Shown here: positions 42,920 through 55,577 of the stretch, piece by piece
How positions within the stretch are numbered: the first letter of the stretch is position 1
Layout of the letters: the number at the start of each line of letters is the position of its first letter
From: Sphagnum magellanicum
Taxonomy: Eukaryota > Streptophyta > Sphagnopsida > Sphagnales > Sphagnaceae
Assembly: GCA_021904315.1 (NCBI GenBank)
Contig: CM038918.1
Location: 15,081,349-15,145,348 of the forward strand
Length of the DNA: 64,000 nt
Direction: 5' to 3'
The notes under the pieces: generated by a model
Told to the model about the DNA's origin: nothing
The model's input: only the letters and a program-made list of their open reading frames with translations
Database searches by the model: none
Translations under genes and position numbers: made by a program

Positions 42920-43037
42920 TGAACTTTTAGCTCCAAATTAATTGCCACAATGAAGGAATTTAATTAATGTAGCTTATAGTACTTGCCACAATTAATGACA
43001 TGGTGAATTTATTGGCACTCACGATGAACTAATAATC

Positions 43038-43043
43038 AATAAA
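43038..43043 (+). terminator. Poly(A) signal-like AATAAA for copy 2
   Basis: AATAAA about 120 bases after the TAA stop is a plausible former polyadenylation element. Given the AT-rich context the support is weak. Confidence 0.25.
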
Positions 43044-46000
43044 ACAACAATTTAACAATGTAATTTTCATAATTTGGTCCTATAGTTTGAAAAATGTTCA
43101 TCAAATGTTATTTTGAAGGGAGATCATGCAACATTATTTTTTATTTTAATTGTGATGTTGGTTTGAATTAATAATGTTGGGTAGTTATTAGTCTATAACT
43201 TTGGTATCATGTTGATTGATGCCGATTCTAATATCAAATAATGAAACTAATCAATTGGAGTGACACGACTTGATGGAATACCAATTTGATACCAATTATA
43301 CTTAGTTGGTAGCGACCTGAGGTAATACTAACTTCATATTAGGGTTGCCAAGTTTCAATCAACCATTTTTTTGCTACATATATGTAGCAAAAATATTATT
43401 TTAATATTTAAAATTGCAAAAATCATGTACTTTCTTGAAATTTTCATGGCCAAAATTTCACCAAAATTTAAGAAACTTTTTTAGAATGTTGTATGCATCA
43501 AGTAGGTAGCCAAAAACATATAAAGATGTTTTTAAAAGTTTATTTTCATATTTAGCTTCTATCCAAATTTGGCGAAATATTCTTGTGATCATTGCCACAA
43601 GTTGGAGATAACACCAATTTACAAAAATAAACATTATGAATATTAATATTATGTATATACCTCCCTCACATTACTTGATAAAAAATCAACCATAAGCACT
43701 AATAATAGGAGTAGGCAAGTATTTAAATAAAATATCAATACCCTAGGTTGGTGGGTAAAAACACATTAAAAGTGGGCCACTTTAAGTAACAAAGTTAAAA
43801 TGGAATGTCATATGCACCATTGAATTCCTAGAGAGGAGGTCCATTGTGCACAAAATTTTAATAGGCTTTTTCATTAGCGCAAGAATGTGGTATGCATAAG
43901 GTAAAATTTTGATATATTTTCAACATTAATTGCTTGTTTTGGGAAATGTAACTAGATGTAACCCACATGTGGTGGTGTGCTGTGCCATCAATGAACAAGG
44001 ACATGATGAACATGCAATCAACTTTTCTTTCTTTGTAATATTTTGTTGTGATAAGTCAAACAAAGTTGGCCTACAAGGTGGAGGGAACTAATGCACGTTA
44101 ACTTCCCATTTGTTGTGAAAATCCCTTCACTAATGTTGTCACGTAATTTGTTATTTCTTGTCATTATGTCAGTTTGATTGTCATTTATTTTTAAGAGGTA
44201 AGGGGGGTTTGTCAAGTTGAGAGCCATTGGCCAACACCTTAAAAGAAACACACATTCATGGGTTGATTTCTTGAAAACTCATGCATACTACTAAGTGGAA
44301 AACCCAATGTGAAAGGCTACAAACCTTCCCACATATGTTGATTATCCAATAAGTTTTGGTTTGTAATTGGTGTGGTTAATGGTTGGGTATTGGACAAGGC
44401 TACCTACCAATTTTGACCATTGAGTAGGTCCCATTTGATTGTTGACTTGCAACCTAAACATATTGATTAGGTTTTAACACGGTTTAAGTTGTAAACCTAG
44501 ATTGGCAATATTGTAAACTTTTTTTGGATTTGATTGTCAAGACTACTCCATTGATTGTTGGATGCCAATTAGACTAGGGTGATGATTAATATATTGTTTT
44601 TGTTATGATCAAAATGAACCACCAAATGTGTTTGGCCTTGTAGATTTTGGTTGGTGGATGTAGGTGTTTTTTAGGTTTAGTTTTGGTTGTAATTCTACAT
44701 TAGGTTCAACAAAATTGATAACTCGAATTAGGGATAGGGTTAGGGCTTAAGGGGACATTACATGTGGGTTCAAAAATGATATTACATGGGTGAAAATGCA
44801 CTACACTTTCCATTAAATGTTGTTACAAGGTTGTTTTTGCAAGATTTTAAAATTTGTAATTGGCTATGTGATTAAATAAAAATGATTAAACTAATAAAGG
44901 GGGTCTAAGCATGATCAGGGTACCCCCTTTGAAACATAAGGACTCACTCTTAGGACTCCCAAATTCACATTTTTCTTCACTTTTCCCATGACCAGTCTTA
45001 CATTTCACCTTTTTTTCTCATGTCAAATGAAATAATTTTGTTCCAAATTTTATGTAGGCTTTTAAAGTATCTATTTTTTTCACTTATGAAAGTGAAAATA
45101 ATAAAAATTATCCAATGTGGGCCATGTTCTATCAATGGTCCAAAATTCTCAGAAATTTGATTTTTCAAAGCTTTTAACATTGCAATAGGGCATTGGTTCT
45201 TGTCATATTCATACATTTTACACACATTAAGATATAAGGTGTTTGTGACAAAAATCTTGGGCCAAAAAAAATTGTTTAAACAGTCCTTATGAATCCTTGA
45301 ACTTTTTTTTTTTTCATGCAACAAAGTCTTGAATGTTTTTCAAGGATTTGGTACGAAATTTTAAATTTGTTCAAATTTGACATTCTATGCATATAATAGT
45401 ACCTTTGTAAATGCATCTATCTATGAATAAAATCAAATTTTCAATATGAATGTGTCATCAAATTTTAACATGTTTAAGTGTAGGCGTCCAATGAATATAA
45501 AATGAGACAATCCTTTTGGGTATCCCAACCATGCTTTGACCCAAGGATTCAATCTACTACAATGTTATATATACTATAATCATATTGTATGAATTTTTTG
45601 AATAGTTTTAAAATTGTCATAATAGAACAAACTTTTTAAAAAATACCAAAAAACTTACAACAATCCATAATCAATGAATATGGACTTCATGCACCTTCCT
45701 ATAATGTTTTTTATTAAATAAAAGACTCAATGATAATATGGTGTGGTAACATTGATATTAAGGAAAAACATTTGAGAGCATTTTGATGACCAAATTTTTT
45801 AATGTACCGTGAATTGTGGTTTTGTTCCCATTAAGTCCTTTCTTTAGTGAAAATAATAATTTAGAAGCTCATATTTCAAATTTAAATAGAACTCCATAAG
45901 GTAAAATAGGGTTGGAATTTTTTTGAGAATGAATTTTTAATGATAATTTGTGAAATGACTTATGCGATTCAAAATGTCTTGTTTTCATATTGCTTTTGTA

Positions 46001-46282
46001 ATGTTATTTTAAGTAATTATGGACCTCCATATGTGCCTAAAACTATTACACCTTAGTGTGCTTTCATTCACATGTCACCATCCATGGAAATATGTGTTGA
46101 AGATTGAAGAAAACAACTTGGACTAGGAAATCACAATTTATTTTTTTATAGGTTTAACATTTTTTGGGAGTTCATTTCTAGATATGGTGGGCCTCAGGTC
46201 TATTAAGGTGTGCACCATTTTTCTCAAGAAATGGAAGTTGCACACAAGATTTGGATGTGGGCCAAGAGCCAAAGAAACCCAA
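43044..46282. other. AT-rich intergenic DNA
   Basis: No gene is recognised. Minus-strand frames at 44018-44251 and 44998-45324 are open by chance or old relics; neither has a known domain. Confidence 0.4.
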
Positions 46283-46877
46283 TGTTAGGAAAATAAAATG
46301 GACCAATAAATATGTGTAGACAAATCAATATGATAGGAAAGTATGTGTAGATAAGTCGATATGATAATAAAATATGTGTAAACAAATTGATATGATAGGG
46401 AAAACAAATTGGCATGACATAGTAGGCGAGTTGATATGGCAGCATGTCGACATGACAACATAATGTAGTCAACTTGCCAAATAGCTAAACAATTATAATT
46501 GTTTTGCAGGAAATATAAAAAACCTTTTGATTGACTTAAGGGGGTTCTTGTGATTATTGATGGCATGTTTCAACTAATCTTTTAAAGAGAATAGGAAGCT
46601 TAGGAGAGATGAGAGGAAGAAAGGAGGAAAAACGTTGTAAAGTTTCATGGTTCTATGGAATGTAATTAATGTTTTTTTCTCCATTTTTGTTGTGATCACA
46701 ATTGTATGTGGATACTATTGAACAATCTTCTAGAGATAGTATACACTGAATGATGTCCATAAGTTCATGTGTCTACGTGGTATTCATTATAATGGAGTAG
46801 GACAAGAACCTAGTAATGATACATGTAATTAAATTGTTACTTATTTCAATAGGATTAACAACCTGCAAAATGAATCA
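46283..46877 (+). repeat. Possible 5' LTR of the gag-like element
   Basis: The segment starts TGTTAGG and ends TGAATCA, just before a sequence resembling a plant primer-binding site. It contains AATAAA-like and T-rich tracts as LTRs do. No matching second LTR was found in the window, so this is an inference from position and ends. Confidence 0.3.
46305..46450. repeat. ~31-bp minisatellite
   Basis: Three clear copies of AAATATGTGTAGACAAATC + AATATGATAGGA (near 46306, 46336, 46367) are followed by two or three shorter, decayed copies (AATTGGCATGAC, GTTGATATGGCAG). Confidence 0.7.
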
Positions 46878-46884
46878 TTAATAT

Positions 46885-46903
46885 TTGGCAACCATGTTGG
46901 GGA
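46885..46903 (+). other. Primer-binding-site-like sequence
   Basis: TTGGCAACCATGTTGGGGA resembles the TTGGCGCCGTTGCCGGGGA that follows the 5' LTR in many plant retrotransposons. Several differences are transitions typical of methylated-C decay. It lies about 90 bases before the gag-like frame. Confidence 0.35.
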
Positions 46904-46994
46904 TATAATTCAATTTGTTGTTGGAGAAATTTGAAGATACATGATGTAATTTCTTCAAAATCCACATGAGATTTTTCCACATTACTTTTAATTA

Positions 46995-48236
46995 ATGGAA
47001 ATTGAAGAAGGGAAAGTTGAAATAGAAGAAATAGATTTTGGATTTTGCTTAATTCATGTATTTTATATGGTATTATTTTATGGATACATAGACCTAATGG
47101 GTGCTTATAAAATTAAAAGAAAAACAGTGGAGTTAATAATACGACTATTTTGGGGGCCAAACAAATATTTACCAAATTTATTCACTTATTATGAACAAGA
47201 CTTGCCAAAATTAGTGTTACTTTTGAATTATTATAATAATGTGTATTAAGGACATTATGAAAAATGGTAGATTATGACTATTGTTGAAAGAAAAGATGAA
47301 TAGATGAAAGATATTATAACTATAGAAGAATCTAAACAAAGATTAAGAATAAACTGTAATTATGGTTGAAAATTTCAAAATTCTTAATATACACCAAAGA
47401 ATGCACCAGAATTAGATGAATGGGGTAATTTTATAGAGAAATTAAAAAAATACTTGAAAACATACAAGAATTAATTATTAAATATTATATGATGGTATGG
47501 AGGAGTGGCGTATACAACATAGATCATTAGTTATTAATGTTACAAAACTAACAAAATATATAAGATGGCTACCAATAATGGTATGCATAATCACATTAAT
47601 TCTTATAAAGAAAATTTTTGCGACACATCATTCTATTTAGTTTTTTGATAGAAGAGAATTTACTAGGTCTTTAATATTAATGCATTAATAAAAAAGTGGA
47701 TGCCAAGTGATATGCTTTGGGCACCTAGGTTTATGGGTTCTAAATATATAATGAAAAGAAGAGGGAGTAAGGAATACATGTCTAAAATAATTCAATTAGA
47801 AGAATTTTGGTCTACAATCATGATTCTAGATTTGTATGAAAATTAAAATTGGGAGTAATAGTATAAATGGTTGTAGGAAAGGAACATAAATAGTACAATC
47901 AAACATATCAATGTTAATTCATCATTATAACTAAAGAAATAAAATGATGAATTTGATTGGGAAGAAGGATCATTAGAACAAGAAGAGGAACAACTTTATT
48001 ATGTAGTATTAAAACTATGGCCTATAGGAGAAGTAACAAAAGAATTATTTTTAAAAAAGGAAATAAACTATGGTATGTTACAACTTGAAAAGGTTGATTA
48101 CCTTGTGTATTTTTATGAACATCAATTAGGGGAGGTTTTAATATTGGATGAAGTTTTTGATATTATTGCCAAGGATAAGAGGATTGTTGGTTAAATAATG
48201 ACCATTGAAGGACAATTGATAAAACTAAGTTTGGGG
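46995..48236 (+). pseudogene. Retrotransposon gag-like relic, copy 2
   Basis: An open frame 46995-47249 (MEIEEGKVEIEEIDFGFCLI, then RLFWGPNKYLPNLFTYYEQD) is followed by decayed codons in shifting frames. From 47681 on the sequence duplicates the first 555 bases of the window (KKWMPSDMLWAPRFMGSKYI; later EQEEEQLYYVVLKLWPIGEV, ending about 48195). The position after a primer-binding-site-like sequence suggests gag, but no zinc knuckle is seen and the protein is unrecognised. Confidence 0.4.
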
Positions 48237-48469
48237 AATGAAGAACTTAAAAAGGTATTAATTAATGCCATACTACCAAGTATATTTCATGAAAGGTTCA
48301 AAAGCCATGGGAATGTACATCTCATGGTGACATGGTTTCTCATTCACATTACCCTTATTACTACTTCCCCCCATTGCATAACTAATCATCTCGAAGCACC
48401 CCATGTTGTGATTTCAAAATCTTGGGCTAAAATTTGTTGTAAGTTGTGAAATAATATTAACCTTCAAAG

Positions 48470-49470
48470 GAGTTGGAGCATATGTGTTGCAACCCTAGCC
48501 TTGGGCTTGCGACCAAAGTAAGGGCTTGTAAGGTTGCGGGCCAAGAGGGAAGTTCAGGGGGTCACATCTCATGCTCTCGGGAGTGCAAAAGAGTATGAGG
48601 GAATGAGCCTTCACATTCCTAAGTGAATTCCCATTTTGGGAGTTGGAGTCCCAATGGATTTTTGAATTTTCAGAGGGAGAATGCAAGGGTCAAAACCCAT
48701 TGGATTGAAAATTTATTTATATCATTGGAAAGATATTGAAACGTAGATGTCTAAAATGGGCTCGCATGACCCATTTGGACATCTAAAACACAAATTATGG
48801 CCAAAAGAAAGGACGGGAGTCAAATTGGCAGTTTGACTCCCGACCATTAAAAGTTGGGAATCGACCCAATTTCCTTGCATGCAGGTGGCGTGCGACATAT
48901 GGTTGAAAAGATATTAATGAGGGCTATAACTTGGCTTTAGACCTTATCTCAATCGGAGGTTTGCACACAAAGTTATGGGGCCCCAAAATCGCGGGAGTCT
49001 CCATTTTGGGAATTTTGGGATTCCCATTTGGGAGTCCCGAGACAAAATGCCATTTAGATGTGGGCCTCATGGAGAGGCACATAGTATATTATAAGGGGGA
49101 AGGTGATGGCTTCCCCTAAATCTGGGCCGTGGTGAATTTTGTGAGTCCAAGTTTGCCCGTGGTTCGTCCTAGCACCAAAAGTGCTTCAATTATGCACTAA
49201 CCAACTTGTTGTTTGGTTTTGTGCAGGTTTGTGTGAGTGATTAGTTGCTTATCATTCTTCTTAGTCCCACCCCGGAGCTCTAGCACGCCTTTTTACCCCT
49301 AAAGTGTGACGAACCAGGGAGCGTGCCCCAACTCCTTACTTTTTCGTTATTTTCATTTTAGACTCACATTTGAGTCTATCAAGGAGTTTGGGGGCGAGTC
49401 AATATGGGGGCAATTTGGTTGAACAAATAATTTTGAATCGTTTCATACAAGGGTCAACCATGGAAGTGGA
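48470..49470. mobile_element. GC-richer, CpG-retaining segment, probable young repeat
   Basis: Composition changes sharply here. CpG words such as GCGGGCC, CTCGGGAG, CGCGGGAG and GTGACGAACC survive, unlike the flanks. Words around GGGAGTC(C) recur (48637, 48807, 48991, 49031). There is no open frame of note. LTR or leader sequence of a younger retroelement is a reasonable guess; a possible TGTTGCAACCC start lies at 48484, but ends and duplications could not be fixed. Confidence 0.35.
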
Positions 49471-49789
49471 GGCGTATTTTAATTAATTATTGTAAATCCT
49501 TAGGTAATTTATTCACATTGAAAACATTTATACAAACAAGCTCCCTTTGCGAGTTGAACCACTTGCCATCTTGATGTGTTTTGAAGTTGAATTGCTTTTA
49601 TACCTTATCTCAATATCCTTTTGCCACTTGGCAAAAGAAATATTGACATCCATCATTTGGGTATGGGTATAAAACATGATAGGTTATAGTCACCATAATA
49701 GTCTTTTTCAAAATTGACAAAGGTCACCGCAAAATGTTATGCATGTACATTGTAGACGATGTTGCAATATCCATACAAGTTGCACCTTC
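49471..49789. other. AT-rich spacer, nothing recognised
   Basis: No gene, repeat or known site is seen. Confidence 0.4.
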
Positions 49790-51110
49790 ATTTTTTAAAA
49801 AATTGAATGCATTTTAAGCATGGTATTCCCATTGTAGTGACATGAAATGTTCTAAGTTGAACATTGCATATAATCCCATATGGAATGACATTCAACACAA
49901 CACAATGCCTACATTGCACCATGAAAGGAATGATGCATTGAGGATGGTAGATGTCGGGACATGTGCCCAAAACCCACCCCCCTCTAAAGCCCATATGGGT
50001 TGAAGCAAATTGGGCAGGTGGTGCCATCATATGTGAAGGCTTGAAGTGTTGACCAAAGAAACCCATTTCACCCATGTGTGGGTTGGGTTGACTTGTACTC
50101 CCACTTTAAGTATAGGTGTTGGGCCAATATATGATATTATTCCTATTGCATGCTTAGGTAGGTTTTTAGGAAATAATTCAATAATCCTTGGCCATGATGT
50201 TAGTCCTTGTGCTAAAAAAACCCCATCTTTTTGAAAATCCACATCAATTCGTACAAGTTCAGATTCAAACTGCACCTTCCTAGGTGTAGCCAAAATGCAA
50301 GTGGCTCTCCAATCGTGATATTGGATCTCCATGTTTTTTGCATTGCATATTGCCATTTTGATTTTTGCTTGGTGTTTAGTAGCTCTTGTTGGAGTCGTTC
50401 AATATTCAACAAAGGGGATGACAATGTTTCTTGTTGACCTACAAGTTCATTTCTACGCTCAAAGGTTTTAACTTTCACATTCAATTGCTCCAATTGTTCT
50501 CGCAATTCAATAGCTTCGCATTTACCTTTCTTCGCCCATGATTCTGTGTTTTACAATTGTCCTTGCAACTCTAATTGATACACTAATGGGAATGGGTAGC
50601 ACTAAAGATTGTTTGGATCTAGAAGCTTTAGATGGATCACTAAGGGGGTTGGGTCAAGTTTCAATCAACCACAAAATTCTATGATGCAAGTTCGGTTGTT
50701 GTTGTGCTTGGGAGCTTGTTAAGATGGTTGACCAATCCATATCAACACATAAAGCCACTTCCACATAAGCCATTTGGGCCATGTACAATGGCACCATGTT
50801 GTATTTAAATTCTTGAGTCCCCCAAATAGCCAAATTGACATCCACTAATTGTGATTTCATACGATGGTCCCTATAACTACTAAAATGGGTTGCATTGTTT
50901 TTGACATGAGTGCCATGCTTTTGCATTGGTCAAAATTTGTCGATGTGCCATCAATCAACATATTGACTTGCCACATAATGTGCCTACAGTTGGGTATACT
51001 CTGCCATCCATTGCGTGCCAATTGATTAACATCTTCCAAAATGTCCCTATTTGGGTTGTTCCTATTGCCTTTCGCTTGCTTCTTTGGAGGAAGCCCTAGC
51101 CCAACCATTG
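49790..51110 (-). pseudogene. Unrecognised relic with coiled coil and Cys/His-rich end
   Basis: Minus-strand open pieces in shifting frames run head to tail like one protein of about 430 codons. From 51108 it reads MVGLGLPPKKQAKGNRNNPN, a helical part (NLAIWGTQEFKYNMVPLYMA) and a coiled coil at 50505-50330 (REQLEQLNVKVKTFERRNEL, then LLNIERLQQELLNTKQ). Next come GLTSWPRIIELFPKNLPKHA and GPTPILKVGVQVNPTHTWVK. A Cys/His-rich end (VLGTCPDIYHPQCI, then VQCRHC; about 49995-49890) resembles a RING or PHD-like finger. Few stops are present for its length. I do not recognise the family; a repeated transposon-borne gene is likely. Confidence 0.4.
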
Positions 51111-51649
51111 ATAATATTGGGTCAATGCATTCATCCCACTTGTGAATCTACCATCTTGTCCCAAGAAGTCTAGTTGCTTTAATTGTTATATTTATTAAAT
51201 TACTATAATGTTTACTATTAGTTTTAAAGGCCTAAAGGGAAAGGGTTTTGACATGTGGTTGATTTAAAATATTTAGAATGTAAATTAAAGTTCTTATTAA
51301 AAGTGGTATGGTGAATATCGAAGAGATTGATGAAATCTGATCACAAATTATCAAACAATTGAAGAATTTAAATATCACGAGCCCCCAAGATTCCACCACT
51401 TTCTTCCAAGTGTAAGGTAGTGATTATTCACACAACAATAGTCTTCACATGTTAAGGAAGAAAGTGAGTTCACTGGGTGGGAATGACACTTTTATAAAGG
51501 TTTCACATTCTCTTCTTTCATGTTTTCTCCTTGAAGACAATTGGCACATGTGTTGAATTCCAATTACCCTCTTTGTTAGAAATCATGCACTCTAGTGATT
51601 TGCAATTAGGTTTAGGGTCTTCCGATTAAATACAACAAAAAATGGATAG
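51111..51649. other. AT-rich spacer, nothing recognised
   Basis: No gene, repeat or known site is seen. Confidence 0.4.
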
Positions 51650-52340
51650 ATTATGACCAAACCTATTCACTTTGGGTTGTAAGCTAAACAATGTCATCAT
51701 GTATTCTACAACCAAAAGTAAATAGGTTAATTCGAAGCTAGACGGCGGTGGCTTGTCTAGTTTGTAACCAAACTTTTTCATTTTCAATCACAAGTTGGAT
51801 AGGAGGTGAACTATTGATGTTGTGACCAAACTTTTCCATTTTTGATTATAAATTGGATAGGGGACTGATGCAGCAATTGATTAAACATGGAGATGTTTGG
51901 TCATAAGTTAGACATGGGACTTGTTTAGCTAACTTGTGATCAAAGTTCTCCATATTCAATCACAAGCTGGACCGATTGGTGACATGTCTAGCTTGTGACC
52001 GACAATCTCCACGTTTGGTCACAAGTTGGATAGGGACCAATCCGACTACAACCAAAGTTTTCCATATTCAGTTGCAAATTAGATAGGGGACTAGTCTAGT
52101 TTGCAATCGATGTTTTCCATGTTCGATCACAAGCTGGACATAGGGGTGACATGTTTAACTTGTAATCAAAGTTTTCCATTTGTAATCGCAAACTAAACAA
52201 GGGGGTGACCTATTTAGTTTGTGACCAAAATTTTCCATTTTTGATCATTAGTTAGACAAGGGGTGACCTTTTTATATTGTGACCAAAGTTTTCCATTTTT
52301 AGTCATTAGCTAGACAGGGGGTGACCTACCGAGATTGTAA
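51650..52340. repeat. 58-bp tandem array, ~11 copies
   Basis: The unit is TTGTGACCAAAGTTTTCCAT followed by TTTTGATCACAAGCTGGACA and AGGGGGTGACCTGTCTAGC-like sequence. The GTGACCAAA word recurs at, for example, 52162, 52221 and 52279, a period of 58-59. Early copies are more diverged. Confidence 0.8.
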
Positions 52341-52499
52341 CATGGCACTGGAAAACTTGGCGATTACACAAAATTGAAGTATTTTACAGTATGATTTAAG
52401 GTTCAAGGGTTTGAACTAAGAGATTATGTTTATTTACAAGAAATAACACCTACCACATTGAATGTGACAATTGGTTGTGTCATTCTAGATGTGTGATTT

Positions 52500-52795
52500 T
52501 TTTTTAGCTTATGGGGTTTTTTATTAGTAGGTTAGGATGGTCAAATATGGAAAGACCATGTGTGAAATTATGTACCATGTCACCTTCCACATGTGTGAAT
52601 GGCAAAGTGGATCCATCATTGGCCATAATCCCACTAGATTTGCAAAGCATGTTATGTGGAAAATCATGAGGTGTAACAACCATGTTGTTTGTGACCATTC
52701 TTTAAGATGATGGCATATGGGCTATTTTACACCACCACTTGTGGAGGCTCCGATAGTAGATTGGGTGTGTTGATGATGCACCAAATGTATTTGTT
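52500..52795 (+). pseudogene. Second integrase-PHD relic (plus strand)
   Basis: The plus strand reads DGQIWKDHV, then YVPCHLPHV (52533-52592), the end of a gypsy integrase. A decayed PHD finger follows: CKAC (52641-52652), then VVCDHS, then WHMGYFTPPLVEAPIVDWVC (to about 52771). Ligand positions are recognisable, but Cys-to-Tyr, Cys-to-Ser and frame changes have occurred. The DNA is homologous to 27.75-27.85 kb in the opposite orientation (shared words such as ACACATG(A/G)TC(C/T)TTCCAT), so both belong to one retrotransposon family. Confidence 0.65.
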
Positions 52796-55200
52796 TTGTT
52801 GTTTTGTGTTAGGCCTCAATACTAGGACATAGACATGTTTTTGATTGGGACAATGGATGATTCAAGAAAGGTTGTAATTTGGTTGAACATAAAGGATTAC
52901 ATCTAGGTGACTAATGATGAGGTTCACATTGCACTTGGCCTATTAATTTCATAATGTTTGGAACCAAATTCCTTTCATGGATTACATTACCACTTTATGT
53001 CCCATTTGATCATAGATTTAACAATTTGGTGTCAATCTTGTAGCACATGATAGTTGTTAGGTATTTGTTGCAAGACATTAGTTTCTTGTAGTTTGTTATT
53101 TGTGGTTGGAACCTAGTTCAATGGAAACGAGGTTTTGGTTTTGGGGGGGATTTGTGTGCATGTTTTCATGTGTATGACTTTGTTAATTTCAATAGTGTTG
53201 GGCATCAATCTTGTAAATGCACAATAAATTTCAAAAAAATTTGTTTTAATTTCAAAAAGGTCAAAATTATTCATAGAAATATAATATTTGCAATTGATGT
53301 CAACAATTGCCAAGGAACATTGGTTGGCACAACAAAAGAATAAAGGCATTGATGATTTTTCATCATACTTTTGCACAACCCTCATGGTTATGCAACATAA
53401 GATATTACCCACTTCAAGCCCTTTAAATAAATATGGGATCAAGTGTAAAACCCAACATGTTTTGAGTGTTTTTGTGCTCATAAGAATGCATGAAACTTAG
53501 GAAAGGGGTGAGAACATTTGTAACCTCATGTTTCATGTTGATTTTGAAATCAACCAACTCATTCTCCAAGTTGTATCATGGAATGTTATCAAACCTATTG
53601 AGAGTATTTTTCTAAACCTAATGCAAAATTCTTGGTTGAATCAATGGCACAAATGAGTAGCCAATGACCTTGTGATTGATTGAACACATAAGTTATAATA
53701 GGGGTTCAAGAACATTTGAATCTTCTTGATCCATCGCCCAAGTTCTTGGTGAAGGAATTTGAACCTAAAGTGCCAAGGGTTGCCTTGCATAGCAAAGATC
53801 AATAGTAGTTTGAATTTGAGGGCCGTTTGAAAAAGAACACTTTACTTGCAAACCTATCCAAATAATCCCTTGATGAATATTTAAACAATTTAAACTACTA
53901 TTGAAATTATAAAATGAAAGAAAGTTAACAACCATGATTTATTTTTTCACTTTGCTTTCAAGTAATTGACATCATATGCATGATTTATAAAATAAACATA
54001 TGCACCAAACCAAATTGAGCTCTAACAATATATATATAAGGGATACATACATGATTGGTTCATCATGAGCAACAATCCTCATGATTTAGATTGCCATCCC
54101 ATTGGCATACATGTAAAATCGTAAAACACTAAGCCAAAAACCATGTAAAACCATGTTCAAAACTATATTAAAAAAAAATATGCGTATGTGATGTCACTTT
54201 AATGGCATGTTAATCATAGCAAGTTGTGCTTTACGACTAATATGGATGTTGAGAAATCTAACTTGAGCCATTGGATATTTCAATTTTGAATTTTGATTTG
54301 AACAAAAGACCTTTAATGTTGAACAAGTGCTCTATCAAACATTATTAGTTTCACAAGAGGACCCTTGATTTTCATAATACAAACTCTTTAATGTTTATTT
54401 TTTTGGTAATAATAAGGACTATTAAAACATTCAAAATATAAGGAATCTATAATTTAATGTTTAAAAAAAAAACGGATCTATTTGATGTTTACAAATCTTT
54501 TATGACATGTAGATGTGATGCAATGTAGATGATGTATAAAACAAAGTTCTAATTTATAATACAAAAGACTAAATCTTAAAGTAGTTAACATGTTTTGGCA
54601 TGATTTGAAAATTATGATATTTTTCAAAACAAAACATAAAAACCTAGTGTAAAATCTTACATTTGAAAAAAATCATTGACAAAGAACATGTGTATATATC
54701 AAGAAGATTATAATAAGTAAAAATATTAATTTAAAAATATTAAAAAACCCTTTCTATAAAAAAGTGTTTTCAAACAAAAGGACTATTAGTCCTTTGAAAA
54801 TTAAAAAACATATTGGTTTATCGATTCATGATTTCACCCACACATCCATTGTTATTTGTACATCTTTGTGTACATAAATGTGCATAGCTACCAAATTTGT
54901 GCAAATAAGTATATCACACATGTACCTTATATTAAGAACATTTAAATAATGAATATTCCATGACATACATTACCATTAAAGAACAAGCCAACATGGCAAT
55001 ATGTCCAACCTTACTGTACAATACATGTAGCAGGGATCAAAAACTTGGACCCCAAATTGCTCTCTCATACATGCCTACAATCCCTTCCACTCTTACAGCC
55101 TTGAGCTCTCCATATGTTTAGGCTTATGACAAGGTCTCAGGTCTCATCCCAGAGAGTGGGTGCTCTACAAAGGACACAAATTTCACATGAACCAGATATT
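52796..55200. other. AT-rich intergenic DNA
   Basis: No gene is recognised. Open frames at 53113-53500 on both strands overlap each other and lack known domains. From about 55.0 kb the composition becomes less AT-rich as the WD40 gene's 3' region begins. Confidence 0.4.
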
Positions 55201-55376
55201 AACTGTGTTCTCAAACTGCAATTTGTAAGAAAGAAAGTAGATCAACAAGCATTTTAGCATCCAAAGTTATTTATGGCCATTCTATATTAGTCACAACCTC
55301 CTAACATTCTACTTATTATACATTCACCATAAGGTCAAGCCTCTATGAGTCAAGGATCATGATTGTCTCACACTAT

Positions 55377-55382
55377 TTTATT
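55377..55382 (-). terminator. Possible poly(A) signal of the WD40 gene
   Basis: AATAAA on the minus strand lies about 825 bases after the stop codon. It would imply a long 3' UTR. Other near-matches exist, so this is tentative. Confidence 0.2.
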
Positions 55383-55480
55383 CTAGATAAGAGTGTCAAA
55401 TCAGTATGCATTGAATTGAGCTGCAAGAAAAATGAAACAGAATGTTACTGGCAAACTGAATTACGAGTGTTACATGAATT

Positions 55481-55577
55481 AGGTTCTTTCAACACAAACA
55501 ACCAAAGAGAAACCTCTCAGGCGTTCCTTAGGTTCTTTCAACACCAACAACCAAACACAAACCTCTCAGGCGTTCCA
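55481..55577. repeat. 49-bp tandem duplication
   Basis: AGGTTCTTTCAACAC...ACCTCTCAGGCGTTCC occurs twice, starting at 55481 and 55530, with few differences. It is probably within the 3' flank or 3' UTR of the WD40 gene. Confidence 0.85.

Noticed and set aside
44998-45324. Minus-strand frame of 108 codons
   Set aside because: Lys/Ile/Phe-rich, with no domain, no repeat partner and no transcription or splice context.
53113-53500. Overlapping frames on both strands
   Set aside because: Both are open by chance in AT-rich DNA; neither has a recognisable motif.
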